DNA of 64,000 bases, taken from positions 48,141 through 112,140 of the forward strand of contig PLYO01000029.1 of the NCBI GenBank assembly GCA_003151825.1, given 5' to 3'. Numbering within the stretch: the stretch's first letter is position 1; each line of letters begins with the position of its first letter. Shown here in pieces: positions 1-8,356 of this stretch. Origin of the DNA: Ignavibacteriota bacterium. GTDB lineage: Bacteria; Bacteroidota; Ignavibacteria; Palsa-1295. A program made the position numbers and the translations under genes. The notes under the pieces are model-generated. The model was given only the letters and a program-made list of their open reading frames with translations. It was not told where the DNA came from and ran no database searches.

Positions 1-2
1 TC

Positions 3-1424
3 CCCGGCATAACCGGCGCAAATTATGTCACGCTTGAGGATAGTGTCGTTACCTTTGGCGCGGTCGGAACGCTTCAAACGATTTCGAATCCATTAGCCAC
101 GCTTCGTCTTACCGTGGCGGGTAACGTTCCCGATAGTACCCATGTGCTCCTGCGGCTTTTCTTTTACGATTCTACCGTCGGTTACACTTCCGTGGGCGGA
201 CACTGGGGCGATTACGATTACATCAGCTTTATTATTAATCCTTCGTATCTCGATCTCGATACGAATAATATCACGGCCACGTTTTCGTCCACCGGGAGCA
301 TTGGGTATAACGATCCGACAAATAACACCGAAGGCTCCGGATTGTCATGGCGCAACCCTCCCAACCCGGTTTCGGTATTGGCCGGGTTAGTGCTTGGCGA
401 TAATAGCGACGGCGCCGGACTGATGGTGGGAACCGATTCGATCCACGTCGTCGATGTCGTTTTTAATCCGGGCGGAAACGCCGATGCCGATCTAACGCCG
501 CAACGGAACATCCATTATGCCGAACCACCGGATCGCATCAATGCGGCACAGGAGCTTGCATTCTCGATGACAGACAGCCTCGCCGACTCTTCCGTCATGG
601 TTGGACTCAACGCATCTTGTCAGGCGTATGAGTTCACGCAAGGTCTTGCGGCGAATGCCATCGTTGCAAAATATGTGTTTCGAGCGAGACCGGGGGGATT
701 ACTCGCCGCGAGCGACAGCGCCGCAGCCGCGCTCTTTTTCGATTGGGATATTAGTTCCGCCGGCTTAAATAATATGACTTTTTTCGACTCGGCAGTTTCG
801 AGCGCTCTCACGTATTCTTTGGACCCGAATTATCCCTATATCGGCATGAAGCTTCTTTCGGCGCTGCCGGCCGGGGCGGAACTAAATTATCACGCTATTA
901 AGAACGATAGTTCGCAAGGCGATATAAACTTTTATAGCAATTATTCAAGGCCGGCAAAATGGCTCAGCATGACCGAGTATTATCCCATCGCCGGGCCGGG
1001 AGACATATCGCATACCTTCGGCCTAAAAAATATGCCGATCCATTCGCAGGATTCCGTAGAAATGACCGTTGTCATTGCGCTGGCGGAGAATACGCAATTG
1101 CTTCAGCAAACCATCGGCGAAGTGGACTCGCTATGGACGCAAACAGCAGGTGTCGGGCTGGAAGCACCCGCGTGGGCCGGTGCTTCCAGCCCGGCTTTAG
1201 AAGTGTTTCCGAATCCGTTTCGAAGCACGCTGCATATCGCGTGGGATGAAAATGGCCCGGCAACACTCACGATTTACGATGCGATCGGGCGCGTCATTGT
1301 TTCAAAAAGCGTGACCGGCAGCCAATTCGATTTCTCGCCGCCGGACATTCCATCCGGGTTTTACGTTATCGATGTTGCTGTTGGTGGGACGCATTTGCGC
1401 CGGCAGGTGGTGGCTTCGAAATAG
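3..1424 (+). CDS. Large secreted protein with T9SS C-terminal sorting domain (5' end outside window)
   Basis: The reading frame is open to the left edge, so the true start is not in the window; the GTG at 114 is internal. The C-terminal ~75 residues form a type A T9SS sorting domain: a VFPNPF motif, a TIYDAIGR strand motif, PSGFYVIDV, and a basic tail ending VASK. In Bacteroidota this domain directs export across the outer membrane and is cleaved on arrival. The upstream ~390 residues are rich in Asp, Asn, Ser and Thr and show no catalytic family I recognise. A 40-bp palindrome lies in frame just before the sorting domain (1154-1193). The T9SS assignment is firm; the protein's role is unknown. 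Confidence 0.85.
   Translation, partial: PGITGANYVTLEDSVVTFGAVGTLQTISNPLATLRLTVAGNVPDSTHVLLRLFFYDSTVGYTSVGGHWGDYDYISFIINPSYLDLDTNNITATFSSTGSIGYNDPTNNTEGSGLSWRNPPNPVSVLAGLVLGDNSDGAGLMVGTDSIHVVDVVFNPGGNADADLTPQRNIHYAEPPDRINAAQELAFSMTDSLADSSVMVGLNASCQAYEFTQGLAANAIVAKYVFRARPGGLLAASDSAAAALFFDWDISSAGLNNMTFFDSAVSSALTYSLDPNYPYIGMKLLSALPAGAELNYHAIKNDSSQGDINFYSNYSRPAKWLSMTEYYPIAGPGDISHTFGLKNMPIHSQDSVEMTVVIALAENTQLLQQTIGEVDSLWTQTAGVGLEAPAWAGASSPALEVFPNPFRSTLHIAWDENGPATLTIYDAIGRVIVSKSVTGSQFDFSPPDIPSGFYVIDVAVGGTHLRRQVVASK
1154..1193. repeat. Palindromic element inside a coding sequence
   Basis: Two 15-bp arms (CGGGCTGGAAGCACC and its exact reverse complement) surround a 10-bp loop. The element lies in frame within the T9SS protein gene and encodes the linker LEAPAWAGASSP directly before the sorting domain. 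It resembles the dispersed REP-like elements elsewhere in the window. Confidence 0.7.
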
Positions 1425-1521
1425 GTTTTTCAAGCGCAACCAATTTTTCGCCGTATATTAGATAAATTTTGATAGGCACCTATTTATATTTCATAAGCAC
1501 CCATTTAGGAGAAAATACACT

Positions 1522-2010
1522 ATGGCATTTAGCATTAACAGGGCAACATTAGTAGGAAACGCGGGCAAAGACGCCGAAATTCGTTATACGGGTTCGGGCA
1601 AACCGGTCGCATCGTTCTCGGTAGCGACGACCGATAGCTGGACCGACAAGGCTTCCGGCCAAAAGCAAGAGCGCACGGACTGGCATAACGTCGTCGCGTG
1701 GAACTGGCTCGCGGAGTATTGCAACGAAAACGTAAAAAAAGGAAAGCGAGTGTTGGTCGAAGGCCGCATCCAGACCCGCAGCTACGAAGATAAAGACGGT
1801 GTAAAAAAATACGTCACCGAGATCGAAGCTTCGACAGTGATGACGATGGAGCGAACCGCTGCGGGAAATAGCGGAGGTCCGTCCCCATCGGGATCGTACA
1901 ATCGCACGGAGAATTCTTCTTCTCGCCCGGCGAGCCAGCCTGCCGCCGGCCCCGCTCCCGTGCCCGAATACGAGCCGCAGGAAGCGCCCGTGGACGATCT
2001 GCCGTTTTGA
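1522..2010 (+). CDS. ssb: Single-stranded DNA-binding protein
   Basis: SSB coats single-stranded DNA in replication, recombination and repair and recruits partner proteins through its acidic tail. The N-terminal ~105 residues match the SSB OB-fold (NRATLVGNAGKDAEIRY, then DWHNVVAWN and GKRVLVEGRI). A Ser/Pro/Gly-rich linker follows, and the protein ends in the partner-binding tip DDLPF. The length, 162 residues, is normal for the family. The ATG at 1522 is preceded by AGGAG at 1507-1511, the clearest Shine-Dalgarno sequence I noticed in the window. The gene stands alone and is followed by a palindromic repeat. Confidence 0.97.
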   Translation: MAFSINRATLVGNAGKDAEIRYTGSGKPVASFSVATTDSWTDKASGQKQERTDWHNVVAWNWLAEYCNENVKKGKRVLVEGRIQTRSYEDKDGVKKYVTEIEASTVMTMERTAAGNSGGPSPSGSYNRTENSSSRPASQPAAGPAPVPEYEPQEAPVDDLPF

Positions 2011-2017
2011 TTATCCA

Positions 2018-2088
2018 TGTAGTGGCGCGGTTTCCGCGCCTGCCACTCGTTGGGACCAAAGCGCTGGCGGGGGAACCCCGCCACTACA
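2018..2088. repeat. Dispersed inverted repeat, TAGTGGCG family, copy 1
   Basis: TGTAGTGGCG at the left is mirrored by CGCCACTACA at the right, and inner palindromes GCGCGG/CCGCGC and GGGGAACCCC are visible. A second copy with the same ends and a different middle lies at 17631-17720. It sits between ssb and the convergent DUF2127 gene. Confidence 0.8.
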
Positions 2089-2091
2089 AGT

Positions 2092-2529
2092 TTATCGATT
2101 GATCTTCCAGACGAGATAAATTACCACGGCGATATTGATGGCAAGGATGGCTATCTTGAAGGCGTCCGGTCTGCGAAATATTTCGTAAATTTCGATGGGT
2201 AGGAACGATGCGGTGGTGATGGCGGTAAAATACTCCGCCCAGCGTTTTTGCATCAGGAGTCCAATGCCCTCGGTCATAAACAGCGCGGCATAGAAGAGCG
2301 CGCCTGCGCTTACCAGCTCGATGCGGCCGTTGGTTGCGATGCCCACCATGTTGGTCAGCCGCGTGAGCGCGCGGAAATGCGCGTCCCCGCTTAATTGCGT
2401 GATGCGGTGCAGTGTTTCGCCGCGCATTTTTCCATCGAGCAGCGATAGCCCGCCCAGCGCGACCGCAAGCAGTGTTGTGGCTTTCGCAAGCTTGAAAATG
2501 GCAATTAGCAGCAGGCCGTGATCGCGCAT
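2092..2529 (-). CDS. DUF2127 family inner-membrane protein
   Basis: A 145-residue protein with about four hydrophobic segments. It shows DUF2127 hallmarks: an N-terminal LLLIAIFKLAKATTLL segment, a central AGALFYAALFMTEGIGL helix, then RWAEYF and the LPIEIYEIFRRP motif before a last helix. The biochemical function of the family is unknown. The ATG start is at 2529. The gene converges on ssb with a repeat between them, and a REP element starts 10 bp upstream of its start codon. Confidence 0.8.
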   Translation of the reverse strand: MRDHGLLLIAIFKLAKATTLLAVALGGLSLLDGKMRGETLHRITQLSGDAHFRALTRLTNMVGIATNGRIELVSAGALFYAALFMTEGIGLLMQKRWAEYFTAITTASFLPIEIYEIFRRPDAFKIAILAINIAVVIYLVWKINR

Positions 2530-2538
2530 GATTTATCA

Positions 2539-2624
2539 GTCCCGGAGGGACGGTATGTCGGTAGCCGGTGACGTAAGTCACCGGGTGCTTGTGGATGATT
2601 GTGTTTCAAGTCCCGGAGGGACGG
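2539..2624. repeat. REP pair left of RAYT-like gene
   Basis: Two copies of GTCCCGGAGGGACGG (2539-2553 and 2610-2624) enclose a second palindrome, CCGGTGACGTAAGTCACCGG. The 3' end of the transposase gene, including its stop at 2578-2580, lies inside this element. An inverted counterpart is at 3156-3245. Confidence 0.88.
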
Positions 2625-3108
2625 CATGTTCATTGCCCATCCGTCGGTAAAATTCAAAAAGGTAATCCGCTTTGAATTCGATCTCCAATGCTTTCAATAA
2701 CTCGATGTATTCTTCTTCAAAGGTCTTCACTCGATGATGTTCCTGTTGGTTGAGGACATATCGAATTACTTCCATCTTTTGCGATTTGGAATGCGAGAAA
2801 ACTCCATAACCTTCCTGCCATTCGAACCGGCCATGAAAAACCCCCCGCTCATTGATAAAGCGGGAGCTGTTCGCTTTTATGGCCTGAATGAATTTCGCGG
2901 GTGCGATCATCGGGTGCAAGCTTACGAAAAGATGAACGTGGTCTGTAACGCTTCCAATCGCTAAAAGCTTAGGTGAATGCTCGAAATTAGCGACGATGCC
3001 AGCAATGTATTTGTGAAGCTCTTCACGAAAATCATCGCGGAGAAGGTTTTCGCGGCCCTTTGGCGCAAAAATAAAATGAAGTAAAATCGATGCGTGTGTC
3101 GATCCCAT
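2578..3108 (-). CDS. IS200-like / REP-associated tyrosine transposase (RAYT), family A
   Basis: A 176-residue Y1 HUH nuclease of the IS200 TnpA-like superfamily, which cleaves and joins single-stranded DNA at hairpins. The metal-binding HUH motif is H57-V-H59 in SVTDHVHLFV. The likely nucleophile is Y117 in IRYVLNQQEHH. KANSSRFINE and FEWQEGYG are also typical. The last ~16 residues are encoded by the adjacent REP element. REP pairs flank the gene in inverted orientation (2539-2624 and 3156-3245), the arrangement known for RAYTs. All expected catalytic residues are present, so it may be active. Family assignment is firm; calling it a RAYT rather than a simple IS200 rests on the flanking REPs. 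Confidence 0.92.
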   Translation of the reverse strand: MGSTHASILLHFIFAPKGRENLLRDDFREELHKYIAGIVANFEHSPKLLAIGSVTDHVHLFVSLHPMIAPAKFIQAIKANSSRFINERGVFHGRFEWQEGYGVFSHSKSQKMEVIRYVLNQQEHHRVKTFEEEYIELLKALEIEFKADYLFEFYRRMGNEHAVPPGLETQSSTSTR

Positions 3109-3155
3109 TATATTTTTTTGTTTGATAAAACGAATGCAAAGTTACGACGTAAGAA

Positions 3156-3245
3156 CATGCCGTCCCTCCGGGACTTGGTGTTCGATGCCGCTTGCCTCCG
3201 GTGACTTACGTCACCGGCTACCGACATGCCGTCCCTCCGGGACTA
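3156..3245. repeat. REP pair right of RAYT-like gene
   Basis: An inverted counterpart of 2539-2624: CATGCCGTCCCTCCGGGAC occurs at 3156-3174 and 3225-3243, with the palindrome CCGGTGACTTACGTCACCGG between them. Its last bases, CTA at 3243-3245, form the stop codon of pfkA on the minus strand. Confidence 0.88.
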
Positions 3246-4214
3246 CGTTGCCAGCACCTTCGCCAATTGAAACAAGCTTAAATCTAATTCTTTTTTGCGC
3301 GTCGCAACGTCGGCAAGCGGGGTGCGGACGATTTGGCCGTTTACAATGCCAATAAGCACCCCATGGATATCCTGCGCGATGCACTCGATGGCGGCAACGC
3401 CAAAGCGCGCGGCGAGAATGCGGTCCGAAGCGCTGGGAACTCCGCCGCGCTGGACGTGCCCCAATATCGTCGTGCGGATCGTGAACCCGGCCATGTCCGG
3501 GTGCTCGTAAATGGCCTTGGTAAGTTCGCTCGCATTGTAGGCCGCGCCTTCGGCCACGACGACGAGCGCGTGCGATTTTCCCCTTCGATACGCGCTTAAA
3601 ATATCGCGGGTCACATCGTCCGGGTTCATTTCGACTTCCGGAATCACAACGGTCTCCGCGCCGCCGGCAATGCCGCAGACAAGCGCGAGATACCCGCACT
3701 CGCGCCCCATGACTTCCACTAAGACCGCCCGCCGGTGCGAGGATGCGGTAACTTTTAATCGGTCGATCGCTTCCAAAGCGATGTTCGTTGCCGTATCCAC
3801 GCCGAGCGTGATGTCCGAGCCATACACATCGTTATCGATCGTCGAGGCGATGCCCACGACGGGAAATCCGAGCTTCGAAAGCTCGTACGCGCCAATCTGC
3901 GAGCCATTGCCGCCGATCACAATAAGCGCGTCAATGCTATTGTCACGCAAAATTTTGAGCGCGCGCTCGCGCGCGGCGGGCTGGCGGAATTGCTCGCTCC
4001 GCGAGCTTCCTAAAAAAGTTCCGCCGAGCTGGATGATACCGCCCACGTCGCGGGCGAGCAACTTACGGAACGTGCCCGCGAGCAGGCCGTCGTAGCCGTT
4101 CGGCACGCCGAACATTTTCATCTCTTTCTCGCTGCCCGCACGGACGACGGCGCGGATCGCTGCGTTCATTCCCGGCGCGTCCCCGCCGCTGGTCAATACT
4201 GCTATTCTATTCAT
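3243..4214 (-). CDS. pfkA: 6-phosphofructokinase
   Basis: The enzyme phosphorylates fructose 6-phosphate at C1, the committed step of glycolysis, in the cytoplasm. At 323 residues it has the length of bacterial PfkA. It shows the nucleotide loop GGDAPGMNAAIRAVVR (from residue 10), STIDND with the catalytic base D127, and MGRECGYLA near 169. G104 points to ATP rather than pyrophosphate as donor. Position 103, Asp in E. coli PfkA (GGDGS), is Asn here (GGNGS). The start codon is ATG at 4214. The stop codon lies in a REP element, so the REP inserted at or replaced the gene's original end. Confidence 0.96.
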   Translation of the reverse strand: MNRIAVLTSGGDAPGMNAAIRAVVRAGSEKEMKMFGVPNGYDGLLAGTFRKLLARDVGGIIQLGGTFLGSSRSEQFRQPAARERALKILRDNSIDALIVIGGNGSQIGAYELSKLGFPVVGIASTIDNDVYGSDITLGVDTATNIALEAIDRLKVTASSHRRAVLVEVMGRECGYLALVCGIAGGAETVVIPEVEMNPDDVTRDILSAYRRGKSHALVVVAEGAAYNASELTKAIYEHPDMAGFTIRTTILGHVQRGGVPSASDRILAARFGVAAIECIAQDIHGVLIGIVNGQIVRTPLADVATRKKELDLSLFQLAKVLAT

Positions 4215-4240
4215 TGGCTACAAAAATACGGAATTATCGC

Positions 4241-4364
4241 CGCGTCACGGCGCTGCCGCGCCGTGCGACCCAGCGCAGCCGCTAACGCGGCGGGGAACAA
4301 ATGCATCATTTCCCCGCAGCGGAGCCGCTTCGCTACGTAGCCCGGCGTGGCAACGCCGGGAAAT
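4241..4364. repeat. Long inverted repeat, left arm, around second RAYT-like gene
   Basis: About 125 bp of GC-rich nested palindromes, including CCCGGCGTGGCAACGCCGGG. Its reverse complement matches 5011-5141 along nearly its full length with scattered substitutions. The transposase gene ends inside it. Confidence 0.85.
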
Positions 4365-4875
4365 CGTGCGCCGGGGGATGCGCGGATGCGCCGGCAATGG
4401 GAACCGCCACATTCACGGCGATATTAAAATTAAATCCATATTCTGCTGAATACGGGAGTCCCAGCATCGCGAAGATGCGCAGAATTTCTTCCTGAAACGT
4501 CTCTTTTTTGTGATGCGCTTTCTGATTCAGCACATAGCGTTTCACCGCCGGCACCTGCGATTTCGAATACGTGAACGCGCCGTATTCTGTCTGCCACGCG
4601 AAGCGGCCTCGAACGAGGTGCTCCTCATTCACCATGTGGGATGAATTCGATTTGATGTCTCGCACCAAATCCGAGATACATTGCGACGGATGCAGGCGCA
4701 GCAAAATATGAATATGGTCCGGCATCCCGCCGATGGCGATGACCTCATGCTTGCGGTTATTGACGATAGCGATAATATAGGGATATAATCGTTCCTCGAG
4801 TTCCCGATCAATCAGGGCATCCCGATGCTTGACGGCGAAAACAAGCTGAACGAATAGCTGGGTGTAATTGGCCAT
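4333..4875 (-). CDS. IS200-like / REP-associated tyrosine transposase (RAYT), family B
   Basis: A Y1 HUH transposase related to the gene at 2578-3108 but clearly diverged. The HUH motif is H54-I-H56 in GMPDHIHILL and the likely nucleophile is Y114 in VKRYVLNQKAHHKK. DIKSNSSHMVNE and RFAWQTEYGAF match the family. I chose the ATG at 4875 (MANYTQLF), which matches typical starts; the same frame is open further upstream but that part translates repeat DNA. The last ~15 residues are encoded by the left inverted repeat. Long inverted repeats of a different sequence family from those of the first RAYT flank the gene, suggesting each enzyme recognises its own hairpin. Confidence 0.9.
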   Translation of the reverse strand: MANYTQLFVQLVFAVKHRDALIDRELEERLYPYIIAIVNNRKHEVIAIGGMPDHIHILLRLHPSQCISDLVRDIKSNSSHMVNEEHLVRGRFAWQTEYGAFTYSKSQVPAVKRYVLNQKAHHKKETFQEEILRIFAMLGLPYSAEYGFNFNIAVNVAVPIAGASAHPPAHDFPALPRRAT

Positions 4876-5010
4876 GATGGATAATGATAAATGAACTACG
4901 AAAATACGAAATTTATCGCGCGCGTCACAGCGATGCGGCGTTTCGTTTCCAGCGCGGGGGGAATGGGGGGATTGGATTCCGCCGCGCGTTTCCCGGTGTT
5001 GCCACGCCAT

Positions 5011-5141
5011 TTCCCGGCGCTGCCGCGCCGGGCTACGCAGCGAAGCGGCTCCGCCGCAGGAAATAATGCATTTGTTCCACGCCGCATTTGCTCCCGCCGC
5101 GTGAGCGGCTGCGCTGGGTAGCACGGCGTGGCAACGCCGTG
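5011..5141. repeat. Long inverted repeat, right arm
   Basis: The reverse-complement partner of 4241-4364. It starts with CCCGGCGCTGCCGCGCCGGG, continues through GAAGCGGCTCCGC and ATGCATTTGTTCC, and ends with CACGGCGTGGCAACGCCGTG. Most differences between the arms preserve stem pairing within each hairpin. Confidence 0.85.
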
Positions 5142-5202
5142 AAGGCCGGGAATATTACGCTCCTATTTTCCCGGATTTCACCACACCGCCCGTTTTTTTT
5201 CG

Positions 5203-5210
5203 TATATTTG
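5203..5210 (+). promoter_or_regulatory. Possible Bacteroidota-type -7 box
   Basis: TATATTTG matches TAnnTTTG. A weak TTTC at about the -33 spacing lies upstream. It sits 77 bp before the T9SS protein gene at 5288, with a small hairpin (CCCGGC/GCCGGG, about 5226-5247) in the presumed leader. The 412-bp gap from 4876 to 5287 otherwise holds the inverted repeat and no gene. Confidence 0.45.
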
Positions 5211-5287
5211 TATTCGGATGTTACCCCGGCCAGACGATTTGCCGGGTGAAAACCTCTTTTTCGACCTAATTTTAATCATTTAAAATC

Positions 5288-8200
5288 ATGAAAAATCGAT
5301 TACTTCCTTCCTTCGCGGCTCTGGCCGTGCTTCTTTTCCTTCTTCCGTTAGCTTCTAACGCGCAAACGCCAGCCGGATCGACGATCTCAGCTCCGACGGT
5401 AACACCGTTGCTATCTCAAAACTTTAGCGGGGCTACGTTCCCGCCGACCGGATGGTCTGCTACCAACACGGCTGCCGGCAATCAAACCACTTATGCGGCA
5501 TCCTCGGTGGCTTGGTACCATAGCACCGCCGGCAACGGTGGCACCGGCGGTGGCACCTACGGCTCCGCCGTCGCAAATGGAATGTGCGCTTATAGCTACT
5601 TATGCTATGATAATGCCCCTCCGTACACATACAATGGATACTATATCGGCGCAATTACTCTGACTGGGCCGACGGTTAGCCTCGCAAGTTTCCCGGCTGC
5701 CGATTCGCAATTTATCGATTTCGACGCGTTCATCCCCACTAATGCTTATGAGTCAGGCAATAATGCCAATCTCGGATCCACTTTCACTGTAATGAATGGG
5801 GCTTCCTCGTTGTCTTCATACAGTGTAACGACGTTCGCTAACGGCACGACCGGTAACACCGGCATTACGGCCCCGAGCGATCCCGCGAACTATACGGCGT
5901 CAACGTATTGGAAACACTTCCACATTGCCATTCCTAAAGGTACAAGCTCGCTCTCTCTCGCCTTCAATTATAACATGGTTTACACGGCAGGGTGTTATTA
6001 TACCTACTTTTACGCAGACAATTTCGGCGTTACTAATGTTGTGGTCTCGGACTACCACTACGCTACCATGACCGTGAACGGGCCTACAACGCTCAACTTC
6101 GGAACAGTGCCCTTTCAGCAGCCGGCCGGCCCGTATTATTGCGACCTCACCTGCCCCGGCACGAACTCGGCTTCAATATCTCTCGTCAATTATGCTATTA
6201 GCGGCGCAAACCCCGGCGACTTCACGCTGACTCGCACGCCCGCCTCAATTGCGGTGGGAGCAAATGATTCCGTTGGCGTATTGTACACGCCTCAGGGGAC
6301 CGGCTCGCGTTCCGCAACTCTAACTTTCAGTTTGAACGGGACACCCCCGGGAAATGTCACCGTTTTGCTTTCAGGTACGGGAGTCGCTCCAACGGTCAAG
6401 TATAGCTCGACGGCGATGTTTCGCGGGGTCAGTACGGAGCTTACCGATACATCGGGCACGCAGTATCTTTACGTGAATTCCACGGGCGCGGTGGCGCTGA
6501 CGGTTCAAAGCGTCAGTATCGTCGGTTTGGATGCAAGCGCTTATCTCATCACCCATGTGCCCGCAGGCTCCATCGCTGCCGGAGGGGTGGATTCGATCGG
6601 GGTTCGGTTCTTCCCGGACTTGGAAGGCGTTCCAAGCGCTCAGATGGTGATTAAAACTAATGCGTCGAATCTTCCGATAGACACGGTCAAGCTGAGCGGC
6701 ATTGGCATCCTGCCGCACCTTTCTATAAGCAGCAGTAATGCGCCGTCGGTTAGTTCTGCCTCCCAATATCTGGCCGTGAGTTTCGATTCGGTGACCATGG
6801 GGACGGACTCGTGCCTGTCGCTTGTATTGACGAACCCGGGTTCGGACACGGTGGCCATCGAGTCAAATTATTTTGCGAGCGCGGATCCGGATTTCAGCTT
6901 CACTCCGCTGACAGGAAAGGCGGACACGCTCATCGCTCCGGGAGGGTCGCAAATGATACAAGTATGCTTCAATCCGGTTGGGCAAGGCTACCGCACGGCC
7001 ACGCTCCGAATCGTGACGAGTATCCCGCCCGATAAAACGGTTGCGGCACTCGATACGAATTCGTATGCCGTGGTGTTCATCGGCACGGGCGTGCCGGTGG
7101 GGCATCTTGCGATCACTGGTCGCTCGAATGGGACTACGCCCATTACCACGCCGGCTTGCGTGACCGACACGTTCTGGAATACGGGCGCGGCGAGTCTGAC
7201 GCTTGACACCATCACGTTCACGGGCGCGAACGCAGCCGATTTTTCCGGCACGCCGCAGGTGTTTCCAGTCGTGATTCAGGCAAATTCATTCTGGCCGTAT
7301 CAGGTCTGCGCGACGCCGCACGATACGGGCACCGAAATCGCCGTGCTGACAGGTGTTGCCTCGATCGGCGTACCGGCGCTGCAATTGGCTACGTTTAACC
7401 TTTCCGTCTATGGGACGAAAGTCGCGGATACGCTTGTGGTTACCGTGCCCTTCACTACGCCTGTCTGCGGCACGGATACGGCGACGATCACGGTCACGAA
7501 TACCGGCAATGTAGCCGCCGCGTATCAGGCGTCGGTCGCCGGTGGCACGAATCCGGCCGATTTCACGGTCGTTCTTCCGGTTACATCTCCATCGGAGTCC
7601 GGCGGCGGCGTAGCGACCTTCAAAGTGGCGTTCACCCCGACGACAGCCGGTAACGAGACGACTAACTTCAATATCGCCGGCGGCGGCAATGGTACGCTCG
7701 TGCTAACGGCTACGGGCGGCGCGGCCACGATCGCGGGTTCCGGGACTGCTCCGAACGTCGGCGTTGGCGCTCCTGCCGAGATATTCACTGCCAAAATCGA
7801 CAATACGGGAACCTGCCCGTGGACTCCGGGTCCGGCCGTCGCTCTCAGCCCGTTTACGTATGTGGGCGGTGGCACGACTCCGATCGCTCCGGGCGGGAGT
7901 ACTACAGACACCTTCTCATTGGCTACGGCAGTCGCCGGCAACTATATGAACGAGCCGGTGAGTTTCCCCACTGCGGTTGGAACCTCGCTTCCGGCGGCCA
8001 ATGTCACGCTTTCGGGGGTGGTATTTTCGGCGGATGTTCAGCCGATTTCCTCGATAGGCGGCTATAGCCTCGATCAAAATTATCCGAATCCGTTCGGCGG
8101 CGAAAGCACTGTGGATCTCACGCTTCCCACGGGCGGGACGGTCCAGCTTAACATTATCAATGTCGAGGGGCAGGTTGTTGAAAGCGTGCTCGATCGGCAT

Positions 8201-8320
8201 TTCGATGCCGGAACGTTCGAGGTGACGCTCCATGCCGATGCCCTCGCGAGCGGCACGTATTACTACCAGATGACCTCTGGCGGCGTCATACTCACGCGGC
8301 AGATGGAAGTGATTAAGTAA
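5288..8320 (+). CDS. Secreted choice-of-anchor J/D protein with T9SS sorting domain
   Basis: A 1010-residue protein with a Sec signal peptide (residues 1-26, ending SNAQT). Residues ~42-255 look like a choice-of-anchor J domain (QNFSGATFPPTGW near the start). Several ~100-residue Ig-like choice-of-anchor D repeats follow (FGTVPF, then IAVGANDSVGVLYTPQGTG). Residues ~925-1010 are a T9SS type A sorting domain (LDQNYPNPFGG, then SGTYYYQMTSGG, ending MEVIK). Such proteins are exported to the surface; the domains suggest adhesion or a scaffold, and I see no enzyme motif. A terminator follows at 8357. Architecture is confident; function is not known. Confidence 0.9.
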   Translation: MKNRLLPSFAALAVLLFLLPLASNAQTPAGSTISAPTVTPLLSQNFSGATFPPTGWSATNTAAGNQTTYAASSVAWYHSTAGNGGTGGGTYGSAVANGMCAYSYLCYDNAPPYTYNGYYIGAITLTGPTVSLASFPAADSQFIDFDAFIPTNAYESGNNANLGSTFTVMNGASSLSSYSVTTFANGTTGNTGITAPSDPANYTASTYWKHFHIAIPKGTSSLSLAFNYNMVYTAGCYYTYFYADNFGVTNVVVSDYHYATMTVNGPTTLNFGTVPFQQPAGPYYCDLTCPGTNSASISLVNYAISGANPGDFTLTRTPASIAVGANDSVGVLYTPQGTGSRSATLTFSLNGTPPGNVTVLLSGTGVAPTVKYSSTAMFRGVSTELTDTSGTQYLYVNSTGAVALTVQSVSIVGLDASAYLITHVPAGSIAAGGVDSIGVRFFPDLEGVPSAQMVIKTNASNLPIDTVKLSGIGILPHLSISSSNAPSVSSASQYLAVSFDSVTMGTDSCLSLVLTNPGSDTVAIESNYFASADPDFSFTPLTGKADTLIAPGGSQMIQVCFNPVGQGYRTATLRIVTSIPPDKTVAALDTNSYAVVFIGTGVPVGHLAITGRSNGTTPITTPACVTDTFWNTGAASLTLDTITFTGANAADFSGTPQVFPVVIQANSFWPYQVCATPHDTGTEIAVLTGVASIGVPALQLATFNLSVYGTKVADTLVVTVPFTTPVCGTDTATITVTNTGNVAAAYQASVAGGTNPADFTVVLPVTSPSESGGGVATFKVAFTPTTAGNETTNFNIAGGGNGTLVLTATGGAATIAGSGTAPNVGVGAPAEIFTAKIDNTGTCPWTPGPAVALSPFTYVGGGTTPIAPGGSTTDTFSLATAVAGNYMNEPVSFPTAVGTSLPAANVTLSGVVFSADVQPISSIGGYSLDQNYPNPFGGESTVDLTLPTGGTVQLNIINVEGQVVESVLDRHFDAGTFEVTLHADALASGTYYYQMTSGGVILTRQMEVIK

Positions 8321-8356
8321 TAGGTTTCAGAGTTTTGTTTCATAGCTGTTGTGTCG

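Noticed and set aside
4876..5124. 83-codon upstream extension of the second transposase
   Set aside because: It translates the right inverted repeat; homologues start at MANYTQ.
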